From NCBI GenBank assembly GCA_905221605.1, contig CAJNDS010002131.1, forward strand, positions 589,244 to 646,056: a stretch of 56,813 nucleotides of DNA. The letters are read 5' to 3'. Below the pieces are notes generated by a model. That model searched no databases and was not told where the DNA came from. It saw only the letters and a program-made list of their open reading frames with translations. Of this stretch, positions 28,918 through 38,404 are shown piece by piece (the stretch's first letter is position 1; each line of letters opens with the position of its first letter). The stretch comes from Symbiodinium natans. Its lineage: Eukaryota > Sar > Dinophyceae > Suessiales > Symbiodiniaceae. The position numbers were made by a program, and so were the translations under genes.

Positions 28918-29030
28918 ATCCCTAGACCCCTAGACCCCTAGACCCCTAGACCCCTAGACCCCTAGACCCCTAGACCCCTAGACCCCTAGACCCCTAGACC
29001 CCTAGACCCTAGACCCTAAACCCCCTGACC
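28918..29030 (-). repeat. CCCCTAGA octamer array
   Basis: About 11 perfect octamers. Confidence 0.95.
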
Positions 29031-29049
29031 CCTAAGCCACCCTGTTGAG

Positions 29050-29097
29050 GCCGACACTCTGCGCCAATCGCTTGGCGAAGGAAGCGGGGAATTACGG
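29050..29097 (+). CDS. micro-exon candidate
   Basis: Sixteen codons between CTGTTGAG| and |GTTAGC: ADTLRQSLGEGSGELR. CCCTAAA-type upstream, TTTAGGG downstream. Confidence 0.5.
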
Positions 29098-29107
29098 GTT
29101 AGCGGGG

Positions 29108-29155
29108 GATGGTTTAGGGTTTAGGGCTTGGGGTTTAGGGTTTAGGGTTTAGGGT

Positions 29156-29194
<39 letters not shown>

Positions 29195-29230
29195 GGTCGA
29201 GGGCTCCAGGGTTGAGGGTTGAGGGTTTTT
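29108..29230 (+). repeat. TTTAGGG then TTGAGGG array
   Basis: Five TTTAGGG-like then about nine TTGAGGG units. Confidence 0.95.
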
Positions 29231-29324
29231 GAGGGTTGAAGGAGAAAGGTTGAGGGTTCCACTACAGGTAGGCTTTCTATTCTGACGAACAAAAGGGACC
29301 GTGGTAGTGCGCTCGTTCACTCAT

Positions 29325-29510
29325 AGCCTCGAGGTAGACGCTATGCACAGATTAAAGGGTATAAGGAGGGACGCCGAAAAGGGACCCTTAATCCCCTAAT
29401 ATAACACTTTTTTTCCCTTTTGATACAGTCCCTATACACCTAAGTAGCGCCTAAAAAACCCCTAAACAACCCCTAAGGTCCCTTAAAAGGGTCCCTCCTT
29501 GAGTCCCTTG
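29325..29510. mobile_element. possible MITE-like element
   Basis: Segment with inverted arms AAAGGGACCCTTAATCCCCT / ..AGGTCCCTTAAAAGGGTCCC and aaggagggac / gtccctcctt; only one copy seen here. Confidence 0.45.
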
Positions 29511-29597
29511 AAACCGTACTGAGACACCGCACTCCCGCAGAGCGCGGGGAGTCTGTAATGACCCCTCTAGCTAGTGCGCGTTACCTCTTTTCCTCAC

Positions 29598-29905
29598 ACT
29601 AAACCCTAAGCCCTAAGCCCTAAACCCCAAACCCCGAACCCTAAACCCAAAGCCCGAAACCCTAAAGCCTAAGCCCTAAGCCCTAAGCCCGAAGCCCTAA
29701 GCCCTAAGCCCTAAGCCCTAAGCCCTAAGCCCTAAGCCCTAAGCCCTAAGCCCTAAGCCCTAAGCCCTAAGCCCTAAGCCCCAAGCCCCAACCCTAAACC
29801 CTAAACCCTAAACCCTAAACCCCAAACCCTAAACCCTAAACCCTAAACCCTAAACCCTAAACCCTAAACCCTAAAACCTAAACCCTAAACCCTAAACCCT
29901 AAGGG
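29598..29905 (-). repeat. CCCTAAG and CCCTAAA arrays
   Basis: CCCTAAG block (about 14 units, 29680-29780) sandwiched between CCCTAAA units. Confidence 0.97.
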
Positions 29906-29907
29906 CC

Positions 29908-29997
29908 ATTGAAGGACCAACACCCCCCAGGCCCACACAAGCCTGTTGCAAGGCCTGTGCATCTGTGTCATCGGCGCGGGAGACGAGGCCACCTGCC
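29908..29997. CDS. exon candidate, strand unresolved
   Basis: Between two CCCTAAA arrays. Minus strand after GGGGCAG| reads GLVSRADDTDAQALQQACVG then LGGVGPSMAL; plus strand reads LLQGLCICVIGAGDEATCP. Both look protein-like. Confidence 0.4.
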
Positions 29998-30172
29998 CCT
30001 AAACCCTAAACCCTAAACCCTAAACCCCAAACCCCAAACCCCAAACCCTAAACCCTAAACCCTAAACCCTAAACCCTAAACCCTAAACCCTAAACCCTAA
30101 ATACTAAACCCTCAACCCTAAACCTTAAGGCCTAAGCCCTAAGCCCTAAACCCTAGCCCTAAACCCTAAACA
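29996..30172 (-). repeat. CCCTAAA array
   Basis: About 24 units with CCCCAAA and CCCTAAG variants. Confidence 0.95.
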
Positions 30173-30173
30173 C

Positions 30174-30215
30174 ATGTCTACCGAAACGCAAAGGCCCGGA
30201 ATCCTTCGAGCCCAG
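30174..30215 (+). CDS. micro-exon candidate, pairs with 30253
   Basis: Four­teen codons MSTETQRPGILRAQ end at CAG|GTTTTTTT. A 37-bp GT...AG stretch rich in T/C separates it, in phase, from the next island. Could hold a start codon (ATG 30174). Confidence 0.45.
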
Positions 30216-30252
30216 GTTTTTTTGTCTCCCCGCAGAGCCGGGTTTAGTGCAG

Positions 30253-30309
30253 GGTTCCAGTCCCGATCTCACTCTGAATGCCATGAGAGACCCCTCTGTA
30301 GCCATCCTA
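30253..30309 (+). CDS. micro-exon candidate (strong)
   Basis: Nineteen codons GSSPDLTLNAMRDPSVAIL between TAGTGCAG| and |GTAGGG. TTTAGGG array follows immediately. Confidence 0.6.
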
Positions 30310-30310
30310 G

Positions 30311-30412
30311 TAGGGTTTAGGGTTCAGGCTTTAGGGTTTAGGGATTAGGGTTTAGGGATTAGGGTTTAGGGATTAGGGTTTAGGGTTTGGGGTGAGGGTT
30401 TAGGGTTTAGGG
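30311..30412 (+). repeat. TTTAGGG array
   Basis: TTTAGGG with ATTAGGG alternation. Confidence 0.95.
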
Positions 30413-30594
30413 TGTTATTTACATCAAAGGCAAGGGAATATTGAGAATTGTTTTCGGTAAGGGTTCGAACGATTATTTCGGCGAGGTTCTCACTAGTTAA
30501 ATAGGGTGGCAAGTAGGATAACTATCGTCCTACCTCTTTTCCAATCTTAGCTAGGGTGCTTATAACCCTTGCATACAACTGAAGCCCGAAACCC
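30413..30594. other. unique intron-middle segment
   Basis: Relatively AT-rich; between TTTAGGG and CCCTAAA arrays. No ORF or repeat family recognised. Confidence 0.4.
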
Positions 30595-30719
30595 GGAACC
30601 CTAAACCCTGCCTAAACCCTAAACCCTAAACCCTAAACCCTAAGCCCTAAACCCTAAACCCTGCACCCTACACCCTAAACCCTAAACCCTAAACCCTAAG
30701 GCGGCCGCCGCCGCCGCAG

Positions 30720-30766
30720 CGCGGCGCGTGGTATCGTCGCTGGGCACCGAGGCGTCTGGGGAAGCT
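30720..30766 (+). CDS. micro-exon candidate
   Basis: After CGCCGCAG| the frame reads RRVVSSLGTEASGEA up to TAG in the array. Flanked by a GCC-rich run and by CCCTAAA / TTTAGGG. Confidence 0.4.
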
Positions 30767-30793
30767 TAGGGTTTAGGGTTCAAGGTTTAGGGA

Positions 30794-31115
30794 AGCCCTA
30801 AACCCTAAACCCTAAACCCTAAACCCTAAACCCTAAACCCTAAACCCCAAACCCCAAGCCCTAAACCCTAAAACCTAAACCAGAAACCCTAAACCCTAAA
30901 CTCCAAACTCTAAACCCGAAACCCTAAACCCCTTACTAAAGGGCTCTTCTATCCCTAAACCCTAAACCCTACAGACTCTTGTATCCCTAAACCCTAAACC
31001 CTAAACCCTAAACCCTAAACCCTAAACCCTAAACCCTAAACCCTAAACCCTAAACCCTAAACCCTAAACCCTAAACCCTAAACCCTAAACCCTAAACCCT
31101 AAACCCTAAACCCTA
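30794..31115 (-). repeat. long CCCTAAA array
   Basis: About 40 units, perfect from 30985 to 31112. Confidence 0.97.
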
Positions 31116-31116
31116 A

Positions 31117-31468
31117 ATTAAGAGCCTCCGGCTCAAGCCGCCGACCCCGCAGGAGAACAAGTTAAGGTTTGGGGTTTGATTGGGTTTGCGGTTCGGTGGG
31201 GGGGTGAGGGGGGGGGGTGGGGCGGTCCTTCACAATGGGGTTGGGGGGTCGGGGTCGGGTGGGTGGGGTAGGGGGGGGGGGTGGGCAGGGGGGGGGGGGG
31301 TAGGGGGGGGGGTAGGGGGGTGGGGGGGGGGAGGCGGTCGGGGTGGGGTAAGCGGGGGAAACCGCCTATGGTTCATGAGTTTACGCGGTGTGGGTGGCCT
31401 GTTCCTCCAGGGAGGTTTTCACCTCCAAAAACCCATCCAAAAACACGCCGCCAGGGTCGGCGGACCCT
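31117..31468. repeat. duplicated block, copy 2, with G-rich core
   Basis: Same 50-bp head and ACACGCCGCCAGGGTC tail as 17429-17728; G-run core slightly longer and different. A 60-bp insert-like unique piece (31365-31440) precedes the tail. Confidence 0.85.
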
Positions 31469-31520
31469 AAACCCTAAACCCCAAACCCTAAACCCAAACC
31501 CTTACTAAACCCTAAACCCT

Positions 31521-31595
31521 GAAGACCAAGACCTGGGCCTGAAGACATTGAGACCTGAAGACATTGAGAACCACACCCCCGCCACCGTCCCCTAG
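31521..31595 (+). CDS. micro-exon candidate
   Basis: Frame EDQDLGLKTLRPEDIENHTP to TAG 31593. Contains a direct repeat cctgaagacattgaga. CCCTAAA upstream, TTTAGGG downstream; no clear donor. Confidence 0.35.
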   Translation, partial: EDQDLGLKTLRPEDIENHTPATVP

Positions 31596-31611
31596 CCCCC
31601 CCTTTCCTTCT

Positions 31612-32200
31612 GGTTTAGGGTTTAGGGTTTAGGGTTTAGGGTGTAGGGTTTAGGGTGTAGGGTTTACGTGTTTACGGTTTAGTGTTCAGGGTTTGGGCTT
31701 TTCGGGTCTAGGATTTGGTTTCGGTCTTGGGGATCTGACTAGACCTTAAGCCTTGCAGCCTAAGTTCCCTAAGGCTCTAAGGTTTTCAAAAAATGGCTCC
31801 GATACTCCAAAACCCAAAGCGCCCAAAAAGCCCTAAACCCCCCAAACCCTAGCAACCCAAGAAAGCCCAAGCCCTAAACCTTACAAACCTAAGCCCTAAG
31901 CCCTAAGCCCTAAACCCCTAAACTCTAAACCCTGAACCCTAAACCCTAACCCCCTCCCCCAAGCCCTAAAACCCAGAACAGCCTAAGCCACGTCCCTAAA
32001 CACACGAGCTTTGGGGGCACAGGTTTGGTGGTTGTTTTTGCTGGAATCCTAAACCATAACCCGAGTAGGACGTGTTCACAAGAAGGTTGGGGTTTAGGGC
32101 CCAATTGTGGAACCTATGGTTCCTGTCCTGTTGCAACTAAGAGCCTTCGAGTTGGGTTTAGGGTTTAGGCTTTAGGGTTTAGGGTTTAGGGTTTGCCAAG
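31612..32200. other. TTTAGGG and mixed CCCTAAA-like stretches, no gene
   Basis: Degenerate repeats with unique pieces at 31720-31850 and 31985-32160; no convincing exon. Confidence 0.5.
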
Positions 32201-32759
32201 GTTCCGCGCACACCACCACGCGGGACGTGTGTTGTGGTATGCGCTCAGGTTCAATGCGCTCTGACAACCCACCCACCCACATCTCAACCTTGGGCAGGTT
32301 TAGGGTTTTGAATGATGTTTATAGTGGGCTTACAAGATTTACAGGTTTATCTCTTGGGCCCCCTTTGGTTTTTGGTCCTGGGAGCCTCCTCGCGACGAAA
32401 GCATCACTAAGTCTCCTAAATCCGTCCTTGGAGGAGGGCTTTTCGGGAGGGTTTGCTTCTCATTTCGACGACTACTGTTAAAAAAACCCTCCTGGGGCCT
32501 CCCTGGGATCGCCCGGGACTCTCGGGGGAATCTTGGACCCCCGAATCATTTTCACGGCTACAAACCCTAAATCCGCCCCACGGAAGGTTGTCTGGGACCC
32601 TGAGGGGAAGCCTGTAGAGCCTTTGGACCCCCTGAGTCCACACAGCCTTAGGTTGCATGTTTGACATTGCTACAAGTTTTAGGTTTGAGTCTGCTGTCAT
32701 CTGCTTCCAGCTCTGGCTCAAAGCTGCTACCCAAGCTAATCCAGTCTATTTTCTTGCTA
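32200..32759. other. unique upstream flank of the 32784 island
   Basis: 560 bp of non-repetitive DNA with a direct ccctgggat../gggactc.. rich stretch; ends in the T-rich acceptor at 32748-32760. No exon chosen. Confidence 0.35.
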
Positions 32760-32783
32760 GGTTCAAGCTGCCATGACGCGCAG

Positions 32784-33097
32784 GCTTGCCAAAGCATCCT
32801 TCTGCCAAGGCGGGCGACGGTGGCGGGAAGACCAAGCGGCGCGATACCATTCCGAAGTATGAGCTCTTTGCCAAGAAAGCCCTGGCCGCCTATCCAGACG
32901 GTGAGAGCAACCCCTTCTATGTGGGCGACAAGGACGACGCAAAGGACTTCCTTGACCCCGCAAACCTGCTCGCGACCAGGTCGAACAAGAACGCCGAGAT
33001 AGATCGTCCAGGATGGGGGCTGTCGTTTGCAGCCGGCTGCGCACTCTTGCGCCCAGGAGCTTGCCCGCCACAAAGCAAAGCCCGCGAAAGCTGGTGA
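32784..33097 (+). CDS. longest exon-like island (about 104 codons)
   Basis: After GACGCGCAG| a frame runs to TGA 33095: KTKRRDTIPKYELFAKKALA, NPFYVGDKDDAKDFLDPANL, LLATRSNKNAEIDRPGWG. Lysine- and aspartate-rich, GC-rich third positions. Upstream TTTTCTTGCTAG (32760) is a second possible acceptor. Beyond 33010 another frame (LVTALLQEPRGKAVDALDIG, to 33225) also reads well, so the 3' part may be frameshifted or alternatively spliced. Family not recognised. Confidence 0.6.
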
Positions 33098-33221
33098 CTG
33101 CCCTGCTTCAAGAGCCCCGTGGAAAAGCGGTCGACGCCTTGGACATTGGGAAGGATGGCAGCGCCCCCCGGACCGGTATCGCTCGCCGCTGCTTATCGCA
33201 GCGCCCGCGGCTCGCTCCAGT

Positions 33222-33320
33222 TTAGGATTTAGGGTTTAGGGTTTAGGGTTTAGAGTTTAGGGTTTAGGGTTTAGGGTTTAGGGTTTAGGGTTCAGGGTTC
33301 AGGGTTCAGGGTTCAAGGTG
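33222..33320 (+). repeat. TTTAGGG then TTCAGGG array
   Basis: About 13 units. Confidence 0.95.
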
Positions 33321-33454
33321 AAGGGATCGAACTCGCCCACCTTTCCCGAAGGCTAAATACGTCTCTATAAGTGCCGCCTTATGGTCATGTCTCTAGAATG
33401 GCCCCTCTTATGTAGGGTGTATCCCAAAAAGGAGCCCTAATTTTGAACCTTCAA

Positions 33455-33595
33455 CTCTAAAACCCTAAACCTAAACCCTAACCCTTAACCCTAAACCCTA
33501 AACCCGAAACGCTAAACGCTAAACCCTAACCCGAAACCCTAAACCCTAAACCCTAAAACCCAAAACCCTAAACCCTAAACCCTAAACCCTCAACA
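33455..33595 (-). repeat. CCCTAAA array
   Basis: About 18 units with CCCGAAA and CGCTAAA variants. Confidence 0.95.
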
Positions 33596-33740
33596 TATGG
33601 GGGTTTCCGAAATTAGGGTTTAGGGCTTAGGGTTTAGGGTTTCGTGTTTAGGGGTAGCAAATTGGGGTCCTATTATAAGGGAACCTTACGATTTTGAGGG
33701 TCTTCATCAGGGGTCCCTCATTTTCGTAAACCCCTATATT
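33594..33740. mobile_element. MITE-like family E copy carrying internal TTTAGGG units
   Basis: Inverted ends ATATGGGGGTTTCCGAAATT / TTTTCGTAAACCCCTATAT. Where the 25976 copy reads gaaattaggggtacc, this copy has about five TTTAGGG-like units inserted after gaaattaggg. Confidence 0.75.
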
Positions 33741-33744
33741 GCTT

Positions 33745-33906
33745 GGAGGCTCATGGCTACTTATAGCCCAATAATAAGTCTACGTGTCAGCTACCTAGGG
33801 GACTTCTAGGCGGCTTGCCAATTGTAAGTCCACTTTTCACCGGTTTTGGGGGCTTGTAAGTACAGATATGACTGGGTTCAGGGTTTAAGTATCCATGAAC
33901 CTCCAA
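33745..33906. mobile_element. MITE-like element, family A (long copy)
   Basis: Ends CTTGGAGGCTCATGGCTACT / AGTATCCATGAACCTCCAAG. About 160 bp; adjoins the family E copy. Confidence 0.75.
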
Positions 33907-34033
33907 GTATAGAGACTAGAACTCTGTAAAGGATTCCTGCTAGCAACCAGTCTGCCTTGCTGTTCACCGCAATAAACGACGACGTCTGCTTCCAGCCATC
34001 TTTCTTCTGTTCTGTTGTCTACCCCTGCCGGTG

Positions 34034-34363
34034 ATGAACGTGTGCTCTGCTCGAAGATTGCGCGCGCCCCATGTAAGGTCAAGGATTGGAGGCTGTGCGT
34101 TGAGCCCGCGTGAACACCCTCAACATGTTCGCAGCCACCTTGCGTCCTGGTCGTCACGCTGCCTTAGGTCACACCTGACAGCTCCACACGCCCTTGAAGA
34201 CTCCAAGTTCTGCGCTTTTGCTGGATTTGTCCCTGAACTTCGGTCAGCCGCCAAAAGAAGCAACTCCCCCAAAGTGGTGCAGGCCAGCTACGTCACCTTA
34301 GGCCAGGCCGGTGCCCAGCAAAGCCGCCTGGCTCAGAAAAGTGTCCTCTTAGCTTTGCCGTAG
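34034..34363 (+). CDS. 109-codon ORF, possible gene
   Basis: ATG 34034 to TAG 34361. The C-terminal half (FCAFAGFVPELRSAAKRSNS, VVQASYVTLGQAGAQQSRLA) looks more natural than the Arg/Ser/His-rich N-terminal half. Not bounded by arrays; could be an unspliced small gene or exon. Not recognised. Confidence 0.4.
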   Translation: MNVCSARRLRAPHVRSRIGGCALSPREHPQHVRSHLASWSSRCLRSHLTAPHALEDSKFCAFAGFVPELRSAAKRSNSPKVVQASYVTLGQAGAQQSRLAQKSVLLALP

Positions 34364-34615
34364 TTGGGTAACATTTTACATTTTTCAGAGTACTTAAACC
34401 CAATAAGGAATAACAATTCAACTTCTAATATTATCCCAACCATGAACTAGTTAAGTTCAAGGGTTCTAACCACGAGGCTCGGTTGGTTGGGATTCTTGGG
34501 GGGTTTCAGCATTTGATTCGTCTTGCCCTGGGGGCGAGTCGAAAAGTATATCCACAGCAAGCACTTGCCGAAAAGATGATGCCTTGAACTAAACAACCTC
34601 GAAACCTCACAAAAT
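34364..34615. other. AT-rich unique segment
   Basis: Contains a weak inverted pair ttgggtaacatttta / aatattatcccaa (34366-34440), possibly another small MITE. No gene. Confidence 0.4.
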
Positions 34616-34980
34616 CAACCCTAAACCCTAAACCCTAAACCCTAAACCCTAAACCCTAAACCCTAGACCCTAGACCCTAGACCCTAGACCCTAAACCCTA
34701 AGCCCTAAACCCTAAACCCTAAACCCTAAACCCCAAACCCTGAACCAAGCAAGCCCGACTTGATAGTTCATGAGCTATACATGGGTTATCAGTAGGAGCA
34801 ACTGCAGAAACAACCGCGCCTAACCATACGTTAGGTACATATCAGCCTGAAGACTGACCCCGAAATCTTAGCCACCTCTTCGTCCTAAACCTTTAGCCCT
34901 AAACCCTAAACCTTAAACCCTAAACCCTAAACCCCAACCCTACACCCTAAACCCTAAACCCTAAACCCTAAACCCGAAAT
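34615..34980 (-). repeat. CCCTAAA arrays with unique spacer
   Basis: Arrays at 34615-34745 and 34885-34978; the first includes four CCCTAGA units. Spacer of 140 bp has no clear exon. Confidence 0.9.
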
Positions 34981-34987
34981 ACATCCC

Positions 34988-35095
34988 ATGAACTTGCAAG
35001 CCCGAAGCCCAAGACCAATCCAAGGTTTCTTGGCTGAGTGCCCCGAAGAGAAGGCCCGCGTTTCTCCCCCGAAGCTTCGAAGTTTGGTTGGGGGT
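34988..35095 (+). CDS. exon candidate
   Basis: Frame MNLQARSPRPIQGFLAECPE then EKARVSPPKLRSLVGG runs from ATG 34988 into the array. CCCTAAA upstream, TTTAGGG-like downstream; acceptor not obvious, so possibly a first exon. Confidence 0.4.
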
Positions 35096-35551
35096 TTAGA
35101 GTTTAGGTTTTACGGTTTAGGGTTTGGGGTTTCAGTTTCTTGCAAGGAGTTCCAAGTTGCTAGGGTTCCGGGCTCGTAGGGTTTTTGGGCGCCTTGTTGT
35201 AGTTAGGGGGTCTAGGCCTGTTCATAAGAACTTCTTGTTCCACCAGGTACCTAGCAGCCCTTCACGACCTTGTCTTCGGGGGGTTTGCGTGGTTTACGAG
35301 GTTGTAGGGTTGCAGGTCGAGTGGGGCTTAGCATGTAGGGTTTCAGTAGAGTTGGCGGGCTAGGAGCTAGTTTGCGAGAAGGGTTTATGCTGTGGTTCTA
35401 GGGCTTTGGGTGTAGAGGCTTAGGGCCCTAATCCTAAACCTTTAAACCTTAAACCCTAAACACTAAACCCAAAACCCTAAATCCTAAACCCTAAACCCTA
35501 AACCCGAAACCCTAAACCCTAAACCTTTAAAGCCTAAACCCGAATCAGCAG

Positions 35552-35626
35552 GCCTTCCAACTGGTCCCGCACTGGGCGGAAAGCGGCCTCGGTGGCAGCG
35601 ACCTGCCGGGGGGCGCAGACGTGGAG
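35552..35626 (+). CDS. micro-exon candidate (strong)
   Basis: Twenty-five codons after AATCAGCAG|: AFQLVPHWAESGLGGSDLPG then GADVE, up to a GC donor (GAG|GCACCT). Otherwise a TAA follows at 35636. CCCTAAA arrays both sides. Confidence 0.6.
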
Positions 35627-35631
35627 GCACC

Positions 35632-35970
35632 TAGCTAAACCCTAAACCCTAAACTCTACTAGACCCTACTAAACCCTACTAAGCCCTACTAAACCCTACT
35701 AAACCCTACTAAACCCTACTAAACCCTACTAAATCCTACTAAACCCTACCCTACTAAACCCTACTAAACCCTCTAAACCCCCCTAAGCCCTCCTAAACCC
35801 TAAGCCCTAAACCCTAAACCGTAAACCGTAAACCGTAGACCCTAAACCCTAGACCCTAAACCCGAAACCCTGGACCCTAAACCGTAAACCCTAAACCCCT
35901 AAACCCCTAAACCCCTAAACCCCTAAACCCTAAACCCAAAACCCTAAACCCTAAACCCTGACCCCTAAAC
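35632..35970 (-). repeat. CCCTACTAAA, CCCTAAA and CCCCTAAA arrays
   Basis: Begins with about ten copies of the 10-mer CCCTACTAAA, then heptamer and octamer variants. Confidence 0.95.
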
Positions 35971-36018
35971 CTGTCACGAGGGCCCGAGTATGGGCCCTAA
36001 CTTGGGGAGCCCGTGCAG

Positions 36019-36082
36019 TACTCCGCCCCCACAAACACCAACAACCCAAAGGCCCATACTTCAGAATTCCCTTCAGAAGCTG
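36019..36082 (+). CDS. micro-exon ending at telomeric donor
   Basis: After CCCGTGCAG| the frame reads YSAPTNTNNPKAHTSEFPSE then A, and the exon ends GCTG|GTTTAGGG at the first unit of the array. A second frame is open as well. Confidence 0.55.
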
Positions 36083-36141
36083 GTTTAGGGTTTAGGGTTT
36101 AGGGTCCCCAAAAATTATGGGTAGTGCTCTAAATAGGCATC

Positions 36142-36340
36142 ATGCAACGACCCTTACATGAACTCGACGTGAACTCGACATGGTCAGCAGCCCACATGTT
36201 TTGGATACCTAATGAAGGAAGCCGCCGGTGGAAGATGTCCCCCGGATCGGTGATGCATGTGAGCATTGTGAGCGTGAGCAGCGAAAAGGGAAGCTTTCAG
36301 CAGAGATGCAAGAGGGCGCCGGGCCCTTTGTCCCTGCTCG
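36142..36340 (+). CDS. exon or first exon ending at telomeric donor
   Basis: ATG 36142 opens 66 codons: MQRPLHELDVNSTWSAAHMF, WIPNEGSRRWKMSPGSVMHV, SIVSVSSEKGSFQQRCKRAP. Ends CTCG|GTTTAGGGG. Natural composition; not recognised. Confidence 0.5.
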
Positions 36341-36423
36341 GTTTAGGGGTTAGGGTTTAGGGTTTGGGGTTTAGGGTTTAGGTTTAGGGTTTAGGGTTTT
36401 GGGTTTTTGGGTTTTAGGGTTTA

Positions 36424-36579
36424 GGGTATTTTGGGGCTTTGGTCCCCGGCGTGTTGGACGCCCCACAACATGCCATCTGGGCGTTGACGTTTGTGGCTCT
36501 CCTGCTGAGGTTTTGCTGGCACGAGTGGGGTCAGAGAGCAAACGCTGGAACGACTACAGCCAGAGAACGGCTTTTTCGG
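36424..36579 (+). CDS. exon candidate with telomeric acceptor and GTAGGG donor
   Basis: Immediately after TTTAG| the frame reads GYFGALVPGVLDAPQHAIWA, LTFVALLLRFCWHEWGQRAN, AGTTTARERLFR, ending |GTAGGG. The middle (IWALTFVALLLRFCW) could be a membrane helix. Confidence 0.6.
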
Positions 36580-36954
36580 GTAGGGGGGTCGGGGAGGGGA
36601 TCTTGTGCACTCAAAACCTCAAAACCCAACCCCCCAACTGTGAAATCCCAAGAAGCCCCAAGCCGAATCAAGATCACCTTGTCCGTTCGGCAGAGACACC
36701 CTGTTACAGGGTTTAGGGTTTAGGGTTACAGTGTAGGATTGCCAGTGGTGCCCTTGTTCCCTTTGGTTTAGGGGTTCGGGCCTCGGGTTTAGGTTTTGGG
36801 TTGATGGTACTAGGCAAAGCAGTGCGAGTTTCAAGGGGTGGGCCCTGCGGTCAACTTCGAGGGATTTGGAGGGGGTTAGGCTTAGGGCACAAGGACAATT
36901 GATGGTTTCAGGGTTGGGCTCCCCAGGTTTGACGGTTTTTAATTGGATTGGGAA

Positions 36955-37270
36955 AGCCTAAACCCTAAGCCTACGCCTCAAAAAACCCAGAAAAGCCTTC
37001 TAGAAGCCGAAGCCCTTTAAGCCCATAACAGCCTAAACCCTAAACCCTAAACCCTAAACCCTAAACCCTAAACCCTAAACCCTAAACCCTAAACCCTAAA
37101 CCCTAAACCCTAAAACATAAACCCTAAACCCTAAACCCTAAACCCTAAACCCTAAACCCTAAACCCTAAACCCTAAACCCTAAACCCTAAACCCTAAACC
37201 CTAAACCCTAAACCCTAAACCCTAAACCCTAAACCCTAAACCCCAAACCCTAAACCCTAAACCCTCCTCC
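36955..37270 (-). repeat. long CCCTAAA array
   Basis: About 34 units, two variants. Confidence 0.97.
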
Positions 37271-37284
37271 TAAGCCCCAGCCAG

Positions 37285-37365
37285 GAGTGCGAGGCCATCG
37301 GCGGATACCTGGGCGATGCCTTCGTGGTGCTCGCGGATGCGCCAGAGGAATCACTGGGTTCATAG
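37285..37365 (+). CDS. exon candidate (strong), possibly terminal
   Basis: After CCCCAGCCAG|: ECEAIGGYLGDAFVVLADAP then EESLGS and TAG 37363. Third positions almost all G or C. If the stop is used this is a last exon. Confidence 0.65.
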   Translation, partial: ECEAIGGYLGDAFVVLADAPEESLGS

Positions 37366-37675
37366 AGGGTTCAACCAGCACCAAGTTCTGGAAAGGTGCC
37401 TGTAGCGGTTCTAGCGACTTTTTATGGTTTTCGTGGTTTTGGTGGTTTTGGCGGTTTTGATTGTTTTCTTGGTTTTGGTGGCTTTTCTTGGTAGCCCAGT
37501 GGTGCCCTCTTGCCCTTTTTCTGGTTCAAGGTTCCCTTATGAAGTAACCAACCCCAAAAACAAGTAACTACCCCTGTCAGAATGGCTACTGGGGGCCGCG
37601 CTAGGAGACGCTGGCGATCGCCGGCGAGCAGGGGGCTGCTGCTCGGTGGACCACGGATGTCGACCTAAGCTTTGG
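37366..37675. other. GGTTTT-rich spacer and small ORF
   Basis: GGTTTTGG repeats at 37425-37490. 37582-37668 is a 28-codon ORF (MATGGRARRRWRSPASRG) after GTCAG|; weak exon candidate. Confidence 0.35.
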
Positions 37676-37736
37676 GTTTAGGGTTTAGGGCTTAGGGCTT
37701 AGAGCTTTCCCGTCACAGTGAATGTTGCTACTGCAG

Positions 37737-37799
37737 CTATTGAGTGAAGACAGGGCCTGTTCGAGACTGAAGGAAGCACGCAGTGGTCTTGTTGACCAA
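37737..37799 (+). CDS. micro-exon candidate (strong)
   Basis: Twenty-one codons between CTACTGCAG| and |GTCTTAGGG: LLSEDRACSRLKEARSGLVD, Q. Helical, charged. TTTAGGG arrays both sides. Confidence 0.65.
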
Positions 37800-37841
37800 G
37801 TCTTAGGGTTTAGGGTTTAGGGTTTGGGGTTTAGGGTTTAG

Positions 37842-37970
37842 GGTGTCATTGGAGGGAGTAACTGTCGAGTGGGGGCCGCGGCTTCCACGCAACAGAAGGT
37901 GGTCAAAGCTCTGATGAAGGTCAAGCCGTTGGTTTTGGCCAACACCTGCAAAACCTCAACAAGAAACTAG
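37842..37970 (+). CDS. exon candidate with telomeric acceptor
   Basis: Directly after TTTAG| the frame reads GVIGGSNCRVGAAASTQQKV then VKALMKVKPLVLANTCKTST and stops at TAG 37968. Either a last exon or a donor inside (ATGAAG|GTCAAG at 37920). Confidence 0.6.
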   Translation, partial: GVIGGSNCRVGAAASTQQKVVKALMKVKPLVLANTCKTSTRN

Positions 37971-38139
37971 GGCTTGCCGAGGGAAAGCCTTGGAATTTAG
38001 GGTTGAGAGGTTTAGGAATTGGGGTTGAATATTTTGCGTTTAGCCCTCCGCCCGCCCCCCCCCCCCCCCCCAAAACCCTACACCCCACGCCCTACACCGT
38101 AAACCCTAAACCCCGAACCCCAAACCCTTAACGCCTGAG

Positions 38140-38214
38140 GCGCTGGTCCCCGTCTTCGCCGGCACGCCGCCCCCGCAGGTGCTGCCCGTGCGCGCCCCTT
38201 GGTTCGCCACCCAG
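38140..38214 (+). CDS. micro-exon candidate (strong)
   Basis: Twenty-five codons between CCTGAG| and GC donor CAG|GCGGGC: ALVPVFAGTPPPQVLPVRAP then WFATQ. Proline-rich. CCCTAAA-type upstream, TTTAGGG downstream. Confidence 0.6.
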
Positions 38215-38389
38215 GCGGGCTTTGGGGCAGGGTTGAGGGGTTTAGGGTTTAGGGTTTAGGCTTCCGGCTCCAGGGTTAAGGGGGTCAGGCGTCAGGCGGT
38301 TCAGGTTTTGGGCAGGGCATCAGAATTCAGGTTGGAGGTTTGTTTGACCTCGGATTTACCCAAAGCTCTACCCCTTTTTTTGCCTCCAG

Positions 38390-38404
38390 AAACGAGCCCA
38401 GTGG
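38390..38404 (+). CDS. possible 15-bp micro-exon
   Basis: T-rich tract then TTGCCTCCAG| with KRAQW and |GTCGGG. The W|GTCGGG end matches the exon at 22780. Confidence 0.3.
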
